Origin: Aliirhizobium wenxiniae
GTDB lineage: Bacteria; Pseudomonadota; Alphaproteobacteria; Rhizobiales; Rhizobiaceae
Direction: 5' to 3'
DNA length: 64,000 nucleotides
Assembly: GCF_019511445.1 (NCBI RefSeq)
Contig: NZ_JAEUAN010000008.1
Location: 62,001 to 126,000 of the forward strand
Part shown: positions 44,677 through 53,627 of the stretch, in pieces
Layout: every line of letters begins with the position of its first letter
Position numbering within the stretch: position 1 is the stretch's first letter
Position numbers and translations under genes: made by a program
Notes under the pieces: model-generated
Told to the model about the DNA's origin: nothing
Databases searched by the model: none
What the model saw: only the letters and a program-made list of their open reading frames with translations

Positions 44677-45925
44677 GGTTCCGATACCTTTTCTTCATTG
44701 GAGAAATGCGGGAGAGACTGGCCGGAAAAAGCCAGGAGATGGGGAACGAGCAGCATGGCAAAGACGATGAAGACAGCCGAGACGGCAAAGAGGGCGCCAT
44801 AGCCCAATGCGTTGCCCAATTGCCCGGCAACTGCGGATGCCGCGATCGCAACGATGGCGTCAAGACTTTGCAGGACGCGAAATCCGTTGCCGTCTGAGCG
44901 GGATTGCACCAGTTCATCATGGCCGCGTAAAGCGCGACAAAGGACATCGCCACTGCGGCCACCTGTGCGACAAGCAGCGTCGCAGCGAGCGTTGGCCAAA
45001 CGGAACCGACGAGCTCCAGGGACGCGAGCGCCAAAAGAAGCGCGGTGTTGATCACAGCCGCCACAATGATGCCGCGGCGGATTCCGATGGTCTGGACGAG
45101 CAGCGCTGAAAGCGTTGCGGCAATGAACCCGGCAATCGCGCCACCGGCCCCGCGCACCATGCCGATCACATCAAGCGACATGCCTTTGTCGACAAGATAT
45201 GGCCCCGTCATCGAAGATCCCATCCGGATACCGACCTGATAGACAAGCAGGAAAATCAGGCCGCTCATCAATGCCCGGTTGGACAGGCTCTCCCTCAGCG
45301 CGACACGTCTGGTGAAGGCCGATCGGTCCTTTGGGGCCGCGAGACCGGAAGACAGCAGAACAGGAATGCTCAGGAGCAATATGAAACCCGCCATCGCGGC
45401 CATCGATACGGCCCAACCTGCATGGCTGTAGATGATCAACCATATGCCGCCGCCGACCAGGAAACCCAGATAGGCACCGGCAGTCGATGCGCCGCTGCCA
45501 GCGCCACGGGTCTCCTCGCTTGTCGCCCTTACGGCAAGCGAATCCGTTGCGATATCCTGCGTCGCCGCCAAGGTCGCCATCACGATCAATACGACCGAAA
45601 GTGGCATCAGATGTGTCTGTGGCGGAAAGGTCATGGCGACCAGGAAGCAGACCGCGATACCAACCTGGCAGGCCAGGATCCAGCCACGCTCCGTGAAGAA
45701 CTTGTCGACCAATGGCGCCCACAGGAATTTCAGAGCCCAAGGCAGGTACAGCACGGCGAGATAGCCAATCTGATTGAGCGGCATCCCGGCATCGCGCAAG
45801 GCGACCGGTAGCGCCGATTGCACCATGTTGCCGGTCACCGACTGAGCGGCATAAAGTCCGGCCAACAAGCCGAGCACGACCCACGCGCCGGAGCGCGCGG
45901 AAAATTTCAATAAGGTCGCAGACAT
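44673..45925 (-). pseudogene. RhtX/FptX-type MFS siderophore permease with a one-base frameshift
   Basis: The 5' frame from ATG 45925 encodes eleven or so hydrophobic segments of an MFS permease (SGAWVVLGLLAGLYAAQS, YLAVLYLPWALKFLWAPLVDKFF in parts). It is of the kind that imports intact siderophores alone, such as RhtX and FptX. The frame breaks near 44877: after NPAQTATDF the expected VLQSLDAIVAIAAS continues in another frame to the stop at 44673, ending HFSNEEKVSEP. The region 44673-45925 is 1253 bp, one short of a multiple of three, which fits a single-base deletion. A sequencing error is possible. Start ATG 45925 has a GAGGGG site. Confidence 0.78.
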
Positions 45926-45978
45926 TACCCCTCGCAACGAAACAGGTGCCCCGAATAATCCAATCGTCAAAACTTGAC

Positions 45979-46009
45979 TATTGTAATCAGGTTCATGGAT
46001 ATTGTGATC
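45979..46009. promoter_or_regulatory. Direct-repeat operator for the AraC-type siderophore regulator
   Basis: TATTGTAATC at 45979-45988 is repeated as TATTGTGATC at 46000-46009. The half-sites are in the same orientation and 21 bp apart, two turns of the helix, which is the classic arrangement for AraC-family binding. They sit in the 126-bp gap between the divergent permease and regulator genes. A TTGACT at 45974-45979 and GATATT at 45998-46003 could be a promoter reading toward the regulator. Confidence 0.62.
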
Positions 46010-46051
46010 GGGGCCATTTTTTCGGCCCGGTAGCCGTTTGGCGGAGAAAGA

Positions 46052-47050
46052 ATGAATCTGCGTGTGGAACAGCGGGCTCTGGCCCAGTCTGATCAGGAAA
46101 ATATCGTCGTGCTTGGCCCAAACCCTGCTGACGAAAGTTTCTCGTCCGTTTCGACGGAAGGTGCCTACAAGATCCTCGGTGTGCGCCCTGGGCTGACCAT
46201 CTCCGTGTTCGACATGGTGATCGGGGCCGATTTTGTCGGACGCTTCTCCACCGAACCCTGCATCGCGATCGACTTTCTATTCGAGGCATCGGGCCAAGGC
46301 TGGCTGCTTGGAACCGCGGATGAAAGGCTTTCGAGCATCCCTTACCGCCCGGGCCGAATCTATATTATGGCGGCTCCGAAAGGTGCGATCGGCTTTTATG
46401 ACGTACCGATCGGGACGCGTTTCAAGGGATTGGACATTCGCGTAGACATCGCGCTCTGGCAGAAGCTCGGCGCCGCCGATGTCCTCTCGTCGCTGGATGA
46501 AAACCACAGCCTGCATATGGCCTGCGGCAACGGTACATGGGTCGGTATCCTGCCGGTTCCGCCGCAGCTTCTCGCGGTGGCGCGCGCATTGTTCGACAGC
46601 GCCATGGTGGAAAGCGACGATCTGGCGTTCGAGGCAAGGGCGCTCGATATCATCAATGCCTCCATTTCTGCCATGCGCAGGGCGCAGCCAACAGCATCGA
46701 TCCCACCGCGCGACAAACGCCTCCTTCAGCGCGCCCGTGACCTCATGATCGCTGAATTGGCGAGGCCATGGACCCTAAGCGAACTCGCCCGCGAGGCTGG
46801 ATTGACGGAAAAGCGCCTGAAAACCGGTTTTAAGAGCATTTACGGCTACGCCGTCTATACATTTCTGCAGGAGCAGAGATTGCTCGAGGCACGCCGGTTG
46901 ATCGAAAGTGGGAATGTAAACGTAACCCAGGCAGCGCTTGCCGTTGGCTACGGCAACTCGAGCCATTTCTCGCAACTTTTCCTGCGGAGGTTCGGCATTC
47001 AACCGTCCAAGATCCGAACCGTCCCTCAATCATCCGCTGGCATCCAGTAG
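46052..47050 (+). CDS. AraC-family regulator of siderophore uptake (PchR/RhrA-like)
   Basis: The 332-residue protein has a C-terminal AraC double helix-turn-helix at residues ~225-325 (LSELAREAGLTEKRLKTGFK with the first HTH; VTQAALAVGYGNSSHFSQLF with the second) and an N-terminal ~200-residue sensor domain containing FLFEASGQGW, like the iron-siderophore sensors PchR and RhrA. It is divergent from the siderophore permease, from which it is separated by an intergenic direct repeat. The start has a GGAGAAAGA site. Activation of the receptor and permease operon by imported ferric siderophore is the likely role, now probably without effect because the targets are damaged. Confidence 0.85.
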   Translation: MNLRVEQRALAQSDQENIVVLGPNPADESFSSVSTEGAYKILGVRPGLTISVFDMVIGADFVGRFSTEPCIAIDFLFEASGQGWLLGTADERLSSIPYRPGRIYIMAAPKGAIGFYDVPIGTRFKGLDIRVDIALWQKLGAADVLSSLDENHSLHMACGNGTWVGILPVPPQLLAVARALFDSAMVESDDLAFEARALDIINASISAMRRAQPTASIPPRDKRLLQRARDLMIAELARPWTLSELAREAGLTEKRLKTGFKSIYGYAVYTFLQEQRLLEARRLIESGNVNVTQAALAVGYGNSSHFSQLFLRRFGIQPSKIRTVPQSSAGIQ

Positions 47051-47338
47051 CGTTTAGATATTGGGACGCCTCCCCATCCAGCCACGGTGGGCGATGCCTG
47101 CCCTAGTTGGAAACGTATCCCGCCATATACGGCTTGAGCTGGCAAATTATCGGGACGACCGAAAGAGGCGTTTTGGTCAACCTATTCGGCCGTGAGAACG
47201 GTGGCCGCCTCCACGGGAGCCGAATATTGTTTCCTATCAGCTTTATTGGTCGATTTTTAAGTAGGTCGCGCTAATATACCCCAAGGCATAGGCTAAGCGA
47301 GTACGTAGACAAGCTACGATGAGGGGGTTCTCTCACAA
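47051..47338. promoter_or_regulatory. Structured leader of the partner-switching operon
   Basis: The 288-bp gap contains TATTCGGC at 47183-47190 and GCCGAATA at 47219-47226 (perfect 8-bp arms, 28-bp spacer) with a smaller nested GTGG/CCAC pair. The start codon at 47339 is preceded by GAGGGGG at a rather long distance. No known riboswitch consensus, including c-di-GMP aptamer elements, was recognised. The region presumably holds the operon promoter. Confidence 0.35.
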
Positions 47339-49012
47339 ATGAGCAATGCGCAAACCAGTTGGCACCTTTCTCCAGACGCCACTGATGACTGGAACGACAG
47401 ACTTGCGGTCTTCGATCGCGAATTCAGGCTTGCTGACATGTCGACCGGCTTTTTGCCTTCTGTGTCCCGCGAAAACAGCCCCTCTCTTTGGGAAATCTAT
47501 CCCGAACTGGATAGCGCAGCCGTTCAGGATCACTTCAAAGCGACACGCGAGCAGCCACTGCGTTTCAACCGCGATGTGGGAAACGGAACATTCCGAGAGC
47601 TTGCGATCCATGCAATCGGAGAATTCTATGGCGTTGTTCAGACCTATCGGGCTGGTGACAAAGCCGAACGCGCAGCCCTCTTGCATCAAGCCACACATGA
47701 TCCGCTGACCGGACTTCCGAACCGGCGGCAGTTTGCAAGCGATCTGTCGGAAGCGCTGGGGGGCGTTTTGGGGGACGGCAATGCTGTCTGCTTAATGCAG
47801 CTCGATCTCGATGATTTCAAACCCGTAAACGACACTTTGGGACACCCGGCTGGCGATAAGCTGCTTCAATTTGCAGCAGGCCGGATTAAAGATTGCCTCG
47901 CCGGCACGGAGCGCGCCTATCGTTTGGCCGGGGATGAATTCGCGATCATATCGATCGGCCCCGAATATCTGCAGCGCAAGGAAGACTTGGGACACGCTCT
48001 CGTCCAAGCCTTCAAACAACCTTTCACGCTTGACGGCATCTCGGTGTTTGTCGGGCTCAGCGTCGGGATCTCAACTGCTCCTGCCGATGGCTCCGACCCT
48101 GAGACATTGATGAAAACCTCGGATGTCGCGCTCTATGCAGCAAAGAAGGAAGGGCGCGGTCGAGCCAGCGCATTTGACGCTTCCATGCTGCAGATCATCG
48201 AGCAACGTGAACTACTGCGAAGAAGCTTGCGGATCGCGCTGGAAAAAGACCAATTTTCATTGGAATACCAACCGATTGTCGAATGTCACCGGCTGATCGG
48301 CTTCGAAGCATTGCTTCGGTGGCAACATCCGCTGCTCGGAAACATTCCTCCGGCTGTTTTCATTCCGATGGCCGAAACGGACGGCCTGATGAGCGAGATC
48401 GGGCGATGGGTTCTGGAAAACGCCTGTTGCGAAGCGCTGAACTGGCCGTCGGACTGCATCGTCGCCGTTAATCTATCTCCCGCGGAATTCCTTGTCAGCG
48501 GCCTGACCGACCGGATTTCTCAGGTACTGGACGCCGTTGGTCTCCCATCCGAGCGTCTCGAGCTTGAGATCACCGAAAGCGTTCTGCTGGAACGCACGGT
48601 AAACAATCTCGACACTCTCAACACACTTAGCGTACTTGGCATCAGGATCGCTCTGGACGATTTCGGAACGCAATATTCTTCCTTGAGCTACCTGAAGAAT
48701 TTCCCTTTCGACACGTTGAAGATCGACAAGTATTTCGTGTCCGATCTCGAAACGGATCCCAAGAGCCAGGCCATCGTTCGCTCGGTTGTGACACTCGCGC
48801 ATGATCTGGGAATGGAGGTTGCCGCCGAAGGTGTGGAAACGCCCGAACAGGTCGAATGGCTGCGCGACCTGGGATGCGATCGCCTTCAGGGGCACGCAAT
48901 CGGAAAGCCCTTACCCGCATCGGCAATAAAGGGTTTTATGAAAAGTTCTGGTTTTCTAAAGCACATACCAACTCGACCGCCCATGGCTCCGGACGAACAT
49001 GCCCGGCCATGA
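47339..49012 (+). CDS. GGDEF-EAL cyclic di-GMP turnover protein, first gene of the partner-switching operon
   Basis: The 557-residue soluble protein has an N-terminal ~115-residue PAS-like region (RLAVFDREFRLADM), a GGDEF domain at about residues 120-285 with the signature AGDEF at 197-201, and an EAL domain from about 295 to 540. The AGDEF variant is found in active cyclases. The EAL active site looks complete: EAL at 323-325, the NLSPAEF Asn, ELEITESVLLE, ALDDFGTQYSSL, LKIDKYF, AAEGVETPEQ and LQGHAIGKPL. Phosphodiesterase activity is therefore expected and cyclase activity is possible. No membrane segment is present, so input should come from partner proteins encoded downstream. It is the only evident signalling-output enzyme of the operon besides the methyltransferase. 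Confidence 0.9.
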   Translation: MSNAQTSWHLSPDATDDWNDRLAVFDREFRLADMSTGFLPSVSRENSPSLWEIYPELDSAAVQDHFKATREQPLRFNRDVGNGTFRELAIHAIGEFYGVVQTYRAGDKAERAALLHQATHDPLTGLPNRRQFASDLSEALGGVLGDGNAVCLMQLDLDDFKPVNDTLGHPAGDKLLQFAAGRIKDCLAGTERAYRLAGDEFAIISIGPEYLQRKEDLGHALVQAFKQPFTLDGISVFVGLSVGISTAPADGSDPETLMKTSDVALYAAKKEGRGRASAFDASMLQIIEQRELLRRSLRIALEKDQFSLEYQPIVECHRLIGFEALLRWQHPLLGNIPPAVFIPMAETDGLMSEIGRWVLENACCEALNWPSDCIVAVNLSPAEFLVSGLTDRISQVLDAVGLPSERLELEITESVLLERTVNNLDTLNTLSVLGIRIALDDFGTQYSSLSYLKNFPFDTLKIDKYFVSDLETDPKSQAIVRSVVTLAHDLGMEVAAEGVETPEQVEWLRDLGCDRLQGHAIGKPLPASAIKGFMKSSGFLKHIPTRPPMAPDEHARP

Positions 49013-49056
49013 AAGCCATATCCCGGCCCCTTCCGGAACCGCAGGTGGAGATGATC

Positions 49057-49533
49057 ATGACCGTACAACACCTCAGTCCCAAGCCGATGGAATTTCAGGA
49101 TATGATGGCGTTGTCACTGGACGTGAGTTTCTTCACTTCGGAATTTCGTCTCTGCGACGTGATTGCCGAATATCTGGCAGATATCGTGGCTCAGTCGCAC
49201 GAGGATCCGGCACGATACGCCAATTTCAGTTCCCAGCTTATCAATGAGATTGTCGAGGTGGCATTCAGCTCGGCCCGCGCGATGAGTAAGGTCGATTTCA
49301 AGCTCGTCAAAAATGGTCTGTGCATACGCTTTAGCGTTGGCTTTCTGTACGAAAAGGACAGCAGCATGCCATGGGCGACGCTCTGTGAGCCTGCCGCTGC
49401 GAGCCCCCGGCATCCTGTTCATGACCTGATCGCCCTCGCTCAAGCCATCGAAGTCGATATTCATGCTGAAGCCGATGCAGATGACCGGGTATTGCTGGTT
49501 GCGGATTTTCATGCGCGGGAGGCCGTCCATTGA
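49057..49533 (+). CDS. Degenerate anti-sigma/HATPase-like regulator (slr1658-like)
   Basis: The 158-residue protein looks like a small GHKL-ATPase-fold regulator. Its core motif INEIVEVAF near residues 62-70 lines up with NELIENAVKF in the operon's other ATPase, but the essential ATP/Mg-binding Asn is Val68 here, so kinase activity is doubtful. The start at 49057 follows GGAG; an ATG at 49009, overlapping the preceding TGA, is an alternative. It is coupled by a 4-bp overlap to the STAS-methyltransferase gene, suggesting that the two products interact as a partner pair. The fold assignment rests on position and local similarity, so confidence is moderate. Confidence 0.6.
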   Translation: MTVQHLSPKPMEFQDMMALSLDVSFFTSEFRLCDVIAEYLADIVAQSHEDPARYANFSSQLINEIVEVAFSSARAMSKVDFKLVKNGLCIRFSVGFLYEKDSSMPWATLCEPAAASPRHPVHDLIALAQAIEVDIHAEADADDRVLLVADFHAREAVH

Positions 49534-50702
49534 GCCGGTTCGCGTCATCGTTTTCCGTGGAATTCAACGAACTCAATCAGGAGATCGTACTGAGTGGCAG
49601 AATGCGTCCACGGATATCCGAAGAGATGGCAAGCGTAACGGACGTGGTCAGACGCAGTCTGCTTGAGAGCCAGAATACCGTCTATGTGAATTTGAAGCGT
49701 CTTACTCATCTCAACATGACCGCGTTTCGCTGCCTTGAGGATACGTTGATAAACGCCTGCAAGGCAGGCCCGCAGCGCAATATCGTCATCGTCACGTCAA
49801 GCGTGATTGCCTGGTCAGCCCCTCTCTTCAAGACCTTGGCATCAGGTCTTCCCAATCTTGTGGTCGAAATCTACGATTCGGCCTTTTATCCCGGACAAAC
49901 CTTCGTGGAAGACGAGAGCTTCATCCCGATTCTGCGAACACAGACGAAGATGACCTGGCGTCACGAGCGCGAGATCCTTCGCCGACACGGTCTGCGCGAC
50001 GGCATGGCTGTCGCAGATATCTGCTGCGGTATCGGAGACTTCGCGACCCTGGTCAAACGGCATTTCAATCCCACGCGGCTTCTCGCCTTGGATCACTCGA
50101 AGAAAAGCCTCGAATACGCAAGGCAAGTGGCTGAAGACTTCGGCTTGAAATCGATCGAATACACGTATGGGGATGCCTCGCAGATGCTGATGGCGGACAG
50201 CCAGTTCGATTTCGTGACCTGCCGTCACTCCTTGCAGATTTTCGACCGCCCGGATGTTCTGCTGCGTGAACTCTACCGGATCTGTAAACCGGGCGGCAGA
50301 GTATACATCACCAACGAAAAAAACTCGCATTGCCTGGGCGAGCCGCATTCGGAAACGATCCGGTGGACCTACGAGCAGGTGGCCAAGCTCTTCAGCCATT
50401 TCGACATGGATGTTGAAATGGGGCCGAAGAGCCGTCGTCTTCTGACCGATGCCGGTTTCGACGCCATACAGGTCGAGACCTTCATGGTGACCAATCTCGA
50501 CGGAGATCCAAGGGATTTTGCCGATGTGATCGAGGCATGGGAAAATGTCTATGCCGGGCAAATGGCTGTGCGTCGCGGCGATCCGCCGGAATTCATCAGA
50601 CGGTTTCGGCAGGGCTTCAAGGATCATGTTCTCGCAGCCCTTCACCCCAAGGGCTATGCGGGATGGCCGATCTGGGCAGCATCAGGGCGGAAACCATATT
50701 GA
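49530..50702 (+). CDS. STAS-like domain fused to a class I SAM-dependent methyltransferase
   Basis: The 390-residue protein has two parts. Residues ~1-120 form a STAS-like (slr1659-type) domain: FSVEFNELNQEIVLSGRM, TVYVNLKRLTHLNMTAFRCL and NIVIVTSSVIAWS. Residues ~140-330 form a UbiE-like class I methyltransferase with motif I ADICCGIGDF (Asp163 onward), the acidic motif II LALDHSK, and the post-motif FDFVTCRHSLQIFDRPDVLL and LYRICKPGGRVYITNE (in parts). The STAS domain has Asn-Met-Thr where the antagonist Ser often sits (LNMTAF), so Thr could be the phospho-site. The gene overlaps the degenerate ATPase by 4 bp and the phosphatase by 1 bp. A methyltransferase output under partner-switching control would be unusual; its substrate is unknown. 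Confidence 0.8.
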   Translation: MSRFASSFSVEFNELNQEIVLSGRMRPRISEEMASVTDVVRRSLLESQNTVYVNLKRLTHLNMTAFRCLEDTLINACKAGPQRNIVIVTSSVIAWSAPLFKTLASGLPNLVVEIYDSAFYPGQTFVEDESFIPILRTQTKMTWRHEREILRRHGLRDGMAVADICCGIGDFATLVKRHFNPTRLLALDHSKKSLEYARQVAEDFGLKSIEYTYGDASQMLMADSQFDFVTCRHSLQIFDRPDVLLRELYRICKPGGRVYITNEKNSHCLGEPHSETIRWTYEQVAKLFSHFDMDVEMGPKSRRLLTDAGFDAIQVETFMVTNLDGDPRDFADVIEAWENVYAGQMAVRRGDPPEFIRRFRQGFKDHVLAALHPKGYAGWPIWAASGRKPY

Positions 50703-53056
50703 TGGACGGCGCACAGACCAGCACCCGGCCATGGGGCTCATTCAGGGCCAAGTTCATCCTTGTCGTTGGTGGCGCGGTTCTCCTTGACCTGCTGATCAGC
50801 GGTGGACTGGCGCTATGGAATGTGCAGCGCCTGTCACGAGATGCGACTGAGGAAGTCGGCCATGGACTTGAGCAGGCGAGCCAGGATTACATTCGCACCT
50901 ATGCAAATTCCACCGCAGATCAGGTCTCTCTGCTTCTTGGTCAGGTAAATAGCGATGTCGGCGTGCTTGCCGGTGTGCTTCAGGAGCAGATCGACAATCC
51001 GCGGAGGCAGGCAGATATCGGATCAGCGATATCGACCACCTCCCCGGGCAGTATTCGGCTTTCTTTCGACCCTGTTGGCCAATGGGCGCAGAATGCGCCC
51101 GGCTCGCCGTCCGTCGTCAGTGCCTGGAGCTATCTGCTGGATGCCGATCATTCGCCCCGGCCGGACGTGCAGGCCGAAATTCAGGCAAGCGCAGTGCTTG
51201 ACCTTGTTGCGCCAAGCCTTCTCAAGAGTGGCTCCTCGAAGCTTCAGATGTATTTCATCGGCCCAAAGGAACGGCCGATATTCAGGACAGCGCCCTATAC
51301 GGATCAGGCGCAGACTTTCGATCGCCTTTATCCGGGTCACAACGAAGCCAATTTCTGGGACTTCTTTTTTCCCGGTCTTTATGAGACGTGGCAAAGCTGG
51401 GCTGCCGGTGCACAGACACAGCCTGTCGCAGATGGCATTACCCAGACCGCACCTTATACCGACGCGATAACCGGCAAGCTGATCGTCAGTTTCTTCCATC
51501 CCCTCTGGAGCGCCGACAGGAAGAATGTCGCGGGTACGGCCGGTGCAGATATCACGCTCGATCAACTCGCGCAGACCGTGGAGAACGTGAAAGTCGCCGA
51601 AAGCGGATTCGGCTTTCTGGCGATGTCGGATGGAAACGTCATTGCGATCAGCAAGGATGGCGAGAAGACGATCGGTTTGCGTTCCGCAAGCGACACAAAG
51701 GGGACCGGCGTTACCGGTCTCGAACGTTCACTGAAAGGTAGCTCTCAGCCGGCAATAACAGAGCTGGCCAATGACCTTGGAGACGAGATCAGGCACGTCA
51801 TGCTGGATCAGGGCGGTGCACCCGTGCCCTATATGGTGATCATGAAAAAGCTTCCGCCGGTCAACCTGTGGGAGCCAGGTCAGGTCAGGAAAGATGCCAT
51901 GTCACTCGGTATCGTTGTTCCCGAGCGAGAAATCTATGCATCACTGTTTGCCGCTCAAGCCAAGATTTCCGATGCGACGAACCGCATCGTCCTCTATCAG
52001 ATCCTCGCGATCCTCTTTTCTCTGATGATCGTCACCATGGCGGTATTGGCAGTTTCAAAACGTATAACCGGGGGCATTACGGCACTCGCGGGCGCTGCAA
52101 GGCAGATCCAGACCCAGGATTATTCGGTCCGCGTGGCCGTGACCAGTCGCGACGAAGTCGGAGAGGCAAGCGAAGCCTTCAACCGGATGGCCGAGCAGAT
52201 CAGCTACCACACCGAAAATCTGGAACAGTTGGTGGAGGAGCGGACGGCCGAAATCGAAGACGCAAAGGAAGAGATATCGGCGCTCAATGCCCAGTTGGAG
52301 CGGGAGAACCGACGGCTGGGGACGGAGCTGGCCGTTGCGGAGCGAATTCAGATGATGGTTCTTCCGCTGGCGTCAGAACTTTCCTCATCGAAGGATCTTG
52401 AGATCGCGGCCTATATGAGTGCCGCAGACGAGGTGGGAGGCGACTATTACGACGTTCTTGAAGCAGATGGGCGTTTCAAGATCGGCATCGGCGATGTGAC
52501 CGGACACGGCCTGGAGAGCGGCGTTCTCATGCTGATGGTGCAATCCGTCGCCAGAGCCTTGCAGGAAGCGGGGACGAAGGATCCGGTCAAATTCCTGGTC
52601 GACCTTAACAGTGCATTGTTCAAGAACATCGTTCGGACCAGGATCGACAAACATCTGACACTCGCCTTCCTCGACTACGACGGAAAAGACATGCTGATTT
52701 CCGGGCAGCACGAAGAGGTTATCGTCGTTCGCGCGAATGGTGCGTTGGAACGAATCGAGACGATGGATCTGGGTCTGCCGATTGGACTGGAATCCGACAT
52801 TTCACCCTTTGTAAGTACCCGCAGGATCAAGCTTGAAAAGGACGATATCATTGTTCTGCATACGGACGGCGTGACCGAGGCCGAGAACGCAGAAGGTGAG
52901 CTTTTCGGCATAGAGCGGCTCTGCGAAGAAGCGGTAAAGCTTCATGACCAGAGTGCAGACCGTATCGCCGCCGGGATTATCGACAGGCTCATGGCTTATA
53001 TTGGTTCGCATAAGATTCACGATGACATCACGCTCCTCGTATTGCGGCACAGGTAG
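50702..53056 (+). CDS. Membrane sensor PP2C (SpoIIE-type) phosphatase, SiaA-like
   Basis: The 784-residue protein begins with a transmembrane helix (FILVVGGAVLLDLLISGGLALW, residues ~18-39), followed by a ~400-residue periplasmic sensing region with dCache-like segments (AGTAGADITLDQLAQTV), a second helix near residues 430-455 (LAILFSLMIVTMAVLAV), a HAMP domain, a coiled coil (LEQLVEERTAEIEDAKEEIS and LERENRRLGTELAVAERI) and a C-terminal PP2C domain. Metal ligands are Asp581 and Asp584 in GDYYD, the Asp in GDVTGHG, the TDGVTEAEN loop and Asp774-Asp775 in HDDITLL. This is the layout of SiaA, the phosphatase that dephosphorylates the STAS partner after sensing a signal. It overlaps the methyltransferase gene by 1 bp and precedes the ATPase gene by 3 bp. 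Confidence 0.88.
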   Translation: MDGAQTSTRPWGSFRAKFILVVGGAVLLDLLISGGLALWNVQRLSRDATEEVGHGLEQASQDYIRTYANSTADQVSLLLGQVNSDVGVLAGVLQEQIDNPRRQADIGSAISTTSPGSIRLSFDPVGQWAQNAPGSPSVVSAWSYLLDADHSPRPDVQAEIQASAVLDLVAPSLLKSGSSKLQMYFIGPKERPIFRTAPYTDQAQTFDRLYPGHNEANFWDFFFPGLYETWQSWAAGAQTQPVADGITQTAPYTDAITGKLIVSFFHPLWSADRKNVAGTAGADITLDQLAQTVENVKVAESGFGFLAMSDGNVIAISKDGEKTIGLRSASDTKGTGVTGLERSLKGSSQPAITELANDLGDEIRHVMLDQGGAPVPYMVIMKKLPPVNLWEPGQVRKDAMSLGIVVPEREIYASLFAAQAKISDATNRIVLYQILAILFSLMIVTMAVLAVSKRITGGITALAGAARQIQTQDYSVRVAVTSRDEVGEASEAFNRMAEQISYHTENLEQLVEERTAEIEDAKEEISALNAQLERENRRLGTELAVAERIQMMVLPLASELSSSKDLEIAAYMSAADEVGGDYYDVLEADGRFKIGIGDVTGHGLESGVLMLMVQSVARALQEAGTKDPVKFLVDLNSALFKNIVRTRIDKHLTLAFLDYDGKDMLISGQHEEVIVVRANGALERIETMDLGLPIGLESDISPFVSTRRIKLEKDDIIVLHTDGVTEAENAEGELFGIERLCEEAVKLHDQSADRIAAGIIDRLMAYIGSHKIHDDITLLVLRHR

Positions 53057-53059
53057 GCA

Positions 53060-53620
53060 ATGTCAAAAACAGTCCTGGGGATTTACGACCTTACCCAAGC
53101 CAGCTTTTCATCAAGCCTTCGCCTGACGCTCAGCGATGGGCCGCTTGAACTGGGATGGCGACATTCCGGGCTGACTTCGGACTTCATCGCCGAGGCGATG
53201 GCCCTGCGATTTGCTGCATCGAAAACTCTGCACGCAGACATCCATCACGGGATCGAGTATCTGAGCAACGAGTTGATCGAGAACGCCGTGAAATTTCGGC
53301 TGCCCGGCGAAATCATCATTGAAGCCTGTGTGAAGGCAGAGGTTTTCCTGATGCGGGTACGCAATGAAATCGATGCCGCGACGTCTCTGCGGTTTCGCGA
53401 TATCCTGACGGGAATGCTGGCAGCCGACCCGGGCGAATTGCTCATTCAGCAGATCGAAGCCAACGCAGCCTCGGACAGCGGCGCATCAGGGTTAGGCTTG
53501 CTGACGCTTCTGGCCGACTATCATGCGCGCATGGCATGGGAATTTGAGACTTCCGGCGAAAACCGCGTTCGACTGACAACGACCGCTTCGCTTGAACTAC
53601 CGCTGACTTCAACCGAGTGA
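53060..53620 (+). CDS. Anti-sigma-type ATPase/kinase of the GHKL fold (SiaB/RsbW-like role)
   Basis: The 186-residue protein carries the nucleotide-binding motifs of RsbW-type switch kinases: an N-box YLSNELIENAVKF with Glu71 and Asn75, and a glycine-rich lid SGASGLGLL near residues 140-147. These are intact, in contrast to the related protein at 49057-49533. Such kinases phosphorylate a STAS partner on serine; the next gene, 8 bp downstream, encodes a STAS protein with the required serine. Kinase and phosphatase therefore lie next to each other in the operon. SiaB of Pseudomonas has the same role, but orthology is not claimed. Confidence 0.78.
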   Translation: MSKTVLGIYDLTQASFSSSLRLTLSDGPLELGWRHSGLTSDFIAEAMALRFAASKTLHADIHHGIEYLSNELIENAVKFRLPGEIIIEACVKAEVFLMRVRNEIDAATSLRFRDILTGMLAADPGELLIQQIEANAASDSGASGLGLLTLLADYHARMAWEFETSGENRVRLTTTASLELPLTSTE

Positions 53621-53627
53621 GGCGCAG

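Noticed and set aside
44495..45970. A single 491-residue permease frame
   Set aside because: Its last ~120 residues are arginine/serine-rich and unlike a membrane protein, whereas the expected C-terminus is in another frame; the gene is treated as frameshifted.
47105..47140. An EcfG-type promoter (GGAAAC followed by a CGTT-like box)
   Set aside because: GGAAAC is present but the downstream box reads GGCTTG rather than CGTT, so the match is too weak to report as a promoter.
47051..47338. A c-di-GMP riboswitch in front of the GGDEF-EAL gene
   Set aside because: I looked for the conserved aptamer elements and found none; only a generic inverted repeat is present.
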